In this document: positions 59,313-59,776 of the stretch, piece after piece | Position numbering within the stretch: the first letter of the stretch is position 1 | Layout of the letters: each line of letters begins with the position of its first letter | Assembly: GCA_003481775.1 (NCBI GenBank) | Contig: QULU01000030.1 | Span: 1-59,776 of the forward strand | DNA length: 59,776 bases | From: Clostridiaceae bacterium OM02-2AC | Lineage (GTDB): Bacteria > Bacillota_I > Bacilli_A > Erysipelotrichales > Erysipelotrichaceae | Reading direction: 5' to 3' | The notes under the pieces: generated by a model | Database searches by the model: none | Told to the model about the DNA's origin: nothing | The model's input: the letters and a program-made list of their open reading frames with translations, nothing else | Program-made: the position numbers and the translations under genes

Positions 59313-59651
59313 ATGACATTAAAAGCTGAAAAAATAGCAGGTATCATTCAGAAGGAAATTTCGGAGATCATCCAGTTTTCCCTGAAGGATCCGAAAATCG
59401 GATTCATCACAATTACCGATGTAACGGTGACCAATGATTTATCCATTGCGAAGATATATGTATCCTTCCTAGGGCAGAAGCCAAGAGAGGAAGCCGGTAT
59501 GAAGGCGCTGGAACGTAGCAAGGGCTACCTGCGCAGCGAGCTTGCGAAGCGAATGACAATCCGTAAGGTACCGGAGCTGTTGTTCAAGCTGGATGACTCT
59601 TTGGAACGTGGAAACAAAATCGAACGCATCATCAGTGAAATCAATAAGTAA
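59313..59651 (+). CDS. rbfA: Ribosome-binding factor A
   Basis: RbfA is a KH-fold 30S maturation factor needed for 16S processing and cold growth. The 112-aa protein shows KIAGIIQKEISEIIQFSLKD, GFITITDVTVTNDLSIAKIY, and the C-terminal RKVPELLFKLDDSLERG typical of the family. AAGGTGATAAC precedes the ATG. Last gene of the operon, followed by a terminator; truB/ribF do not follow directly. Confidence 0.95.
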   Translation: MTLKAEKIAGIIQKEISEIIQFSLKDPKIGFITITDVTVTNDLSIAKIYVSFLGQKPREEAGMKALERSKGYLRSELAKRMTIRKVPELLFKLDDSLERGNKIERIISEINK

Positions 59652-59660
59652 GGTATATAA

Positions 59661-59706
59661 AAACGAAGCTGTATCGGGTGATTCACACCTGTGGCTTCGT
59701 TTTTTT
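59661..59706 (+). terminator. Terminator of the rimP-rbfA operon
   Basis: AAACGAAGC (59661-59669) and GCTTCGTTT (59694-59702) around an inner GGTG/CACC hairpin, then T to 59706. Confidence 0.8.
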
Positions 59707-59776
59707 ATATCGTATGGCTTTGCTTTTGTGGGTAATCTAAAATAAGGTGGGGTATACAAATTATGGGGTATAGAAT

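Noticed and set aside
1..59776. Mobile elements, CRISPR arrays, tRNA or rRNA genes
   Set aside because: Read for transposase motifs, integrase signatures, regularly spaced repeats and cloverleaf-like sequences; none was convincing.

Overview
The window is a stretch of chromosomal housekeeping DNA from a low-to-moderate GC Bacillota. Gene content and protein style (short-armed SMC, NusA with a long acidic tail, single-chain L-serine dehydratase, L27 with a cleavable leader plus its protease Prp) fit the Erysipelotrichia, in the neighbourhood of [Clostridium] innocuum. That placement is inference from reading alone. Nearly all genes lie on the + strand, are separated by short gaps or 1-30 nt overlaps, and carry strong AGGAGG/GGTGAT ribosome binding sites. 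I see no tRNA, rRNA, CRISPR array, transposase or prophage gene. Layout: 0.4-6 kb has mnmA, a CPBP protease, recD2, a 58-residue membrane-anchored small protein and an AI-2E-type permease. 5.8-12 kb has a T-box-controlled alaS, then ireB, ruvX, a DUF1292 gene, mltG, udk and greA; this matches the Bacillus subtilis order trmU-recD2-yrrI-alaS-yrzL-yrrK-yrzB-yrrL-udk-greA. 12-17.6 kb has comEA-comEC, holA, sdaA, a flavodoxin-like gene and a GIY-YIG gene. A minus-strand hemolysin III/PAQR gene follows. 18.8-25.2 kb has smc-ftsY-ylxM, then ackA and nrnA. 25.4-29 kb has dnaE and a GNAT gene. 29.4-31.8 kb has the rplU-prp-rpmA operon behind an L21-type leader, then obgE. 32.3-35.3 kb is the main accessory-looking region: a minus-strand XRE-type regulator divergent from two tandemly duplicated, atypical Ser/Thr kinases and a membrane-anchored DUF4352 protein. 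35.4-37 kb has exonuclease III and an unrecognised membrane protein. 37.4-48.7 kb has ruvAB, TIGR04086, DUF421, a SpoVB-like flippase, a ComN-like regulator, secDF, recJ, apt and rel, again in near-Bacillus order (ruvAB-yrzE-yrbG-spoVB-comN-secDF-recJ-apt-relA). 48.7-53.7 kb has a GNAT gene, a DUF5680 regulator/PNPOx pair, minus-strand YdcF-like and tmcAL genes, and an alpha/beta hydrolase. 53.8-59.7 kb has ylbN-rpmF and the rimP-nusA-rnpM-ylxQ-infB-rbfA translation/transcription operon. How it works together: most genes serve genome maintenance (RecD2, RuvX, RuvAB, RecJ, ExoIII, SMC, DnaE, HolA), translation (MnmA, AlaS, L21/L27/L32, IF-2, RbfA, RimP, TmcAL, Obg), transcription elongation (GreA, NusA), protein export (FtsY, SecDF) and the stringent response (Rel). 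The best candidate for an undescribed system is the regulator/kinase/kinase/DUF4352 locus. Its two kinases lack a visible glycine-rich loop, carry DFE instead of DFG, align without gaps through HRD, and share overlapping divergent promoters with the regulator around a dyad. A second layer of interest is non-coding: several gene-free gaps are packed with hairpins and terminators (31.8-32.3 kb, 37.0-37.4 kb, 17.6-17.8 kb), and extended -10 elements (TGnTATAAT-like) dominate the promoters.
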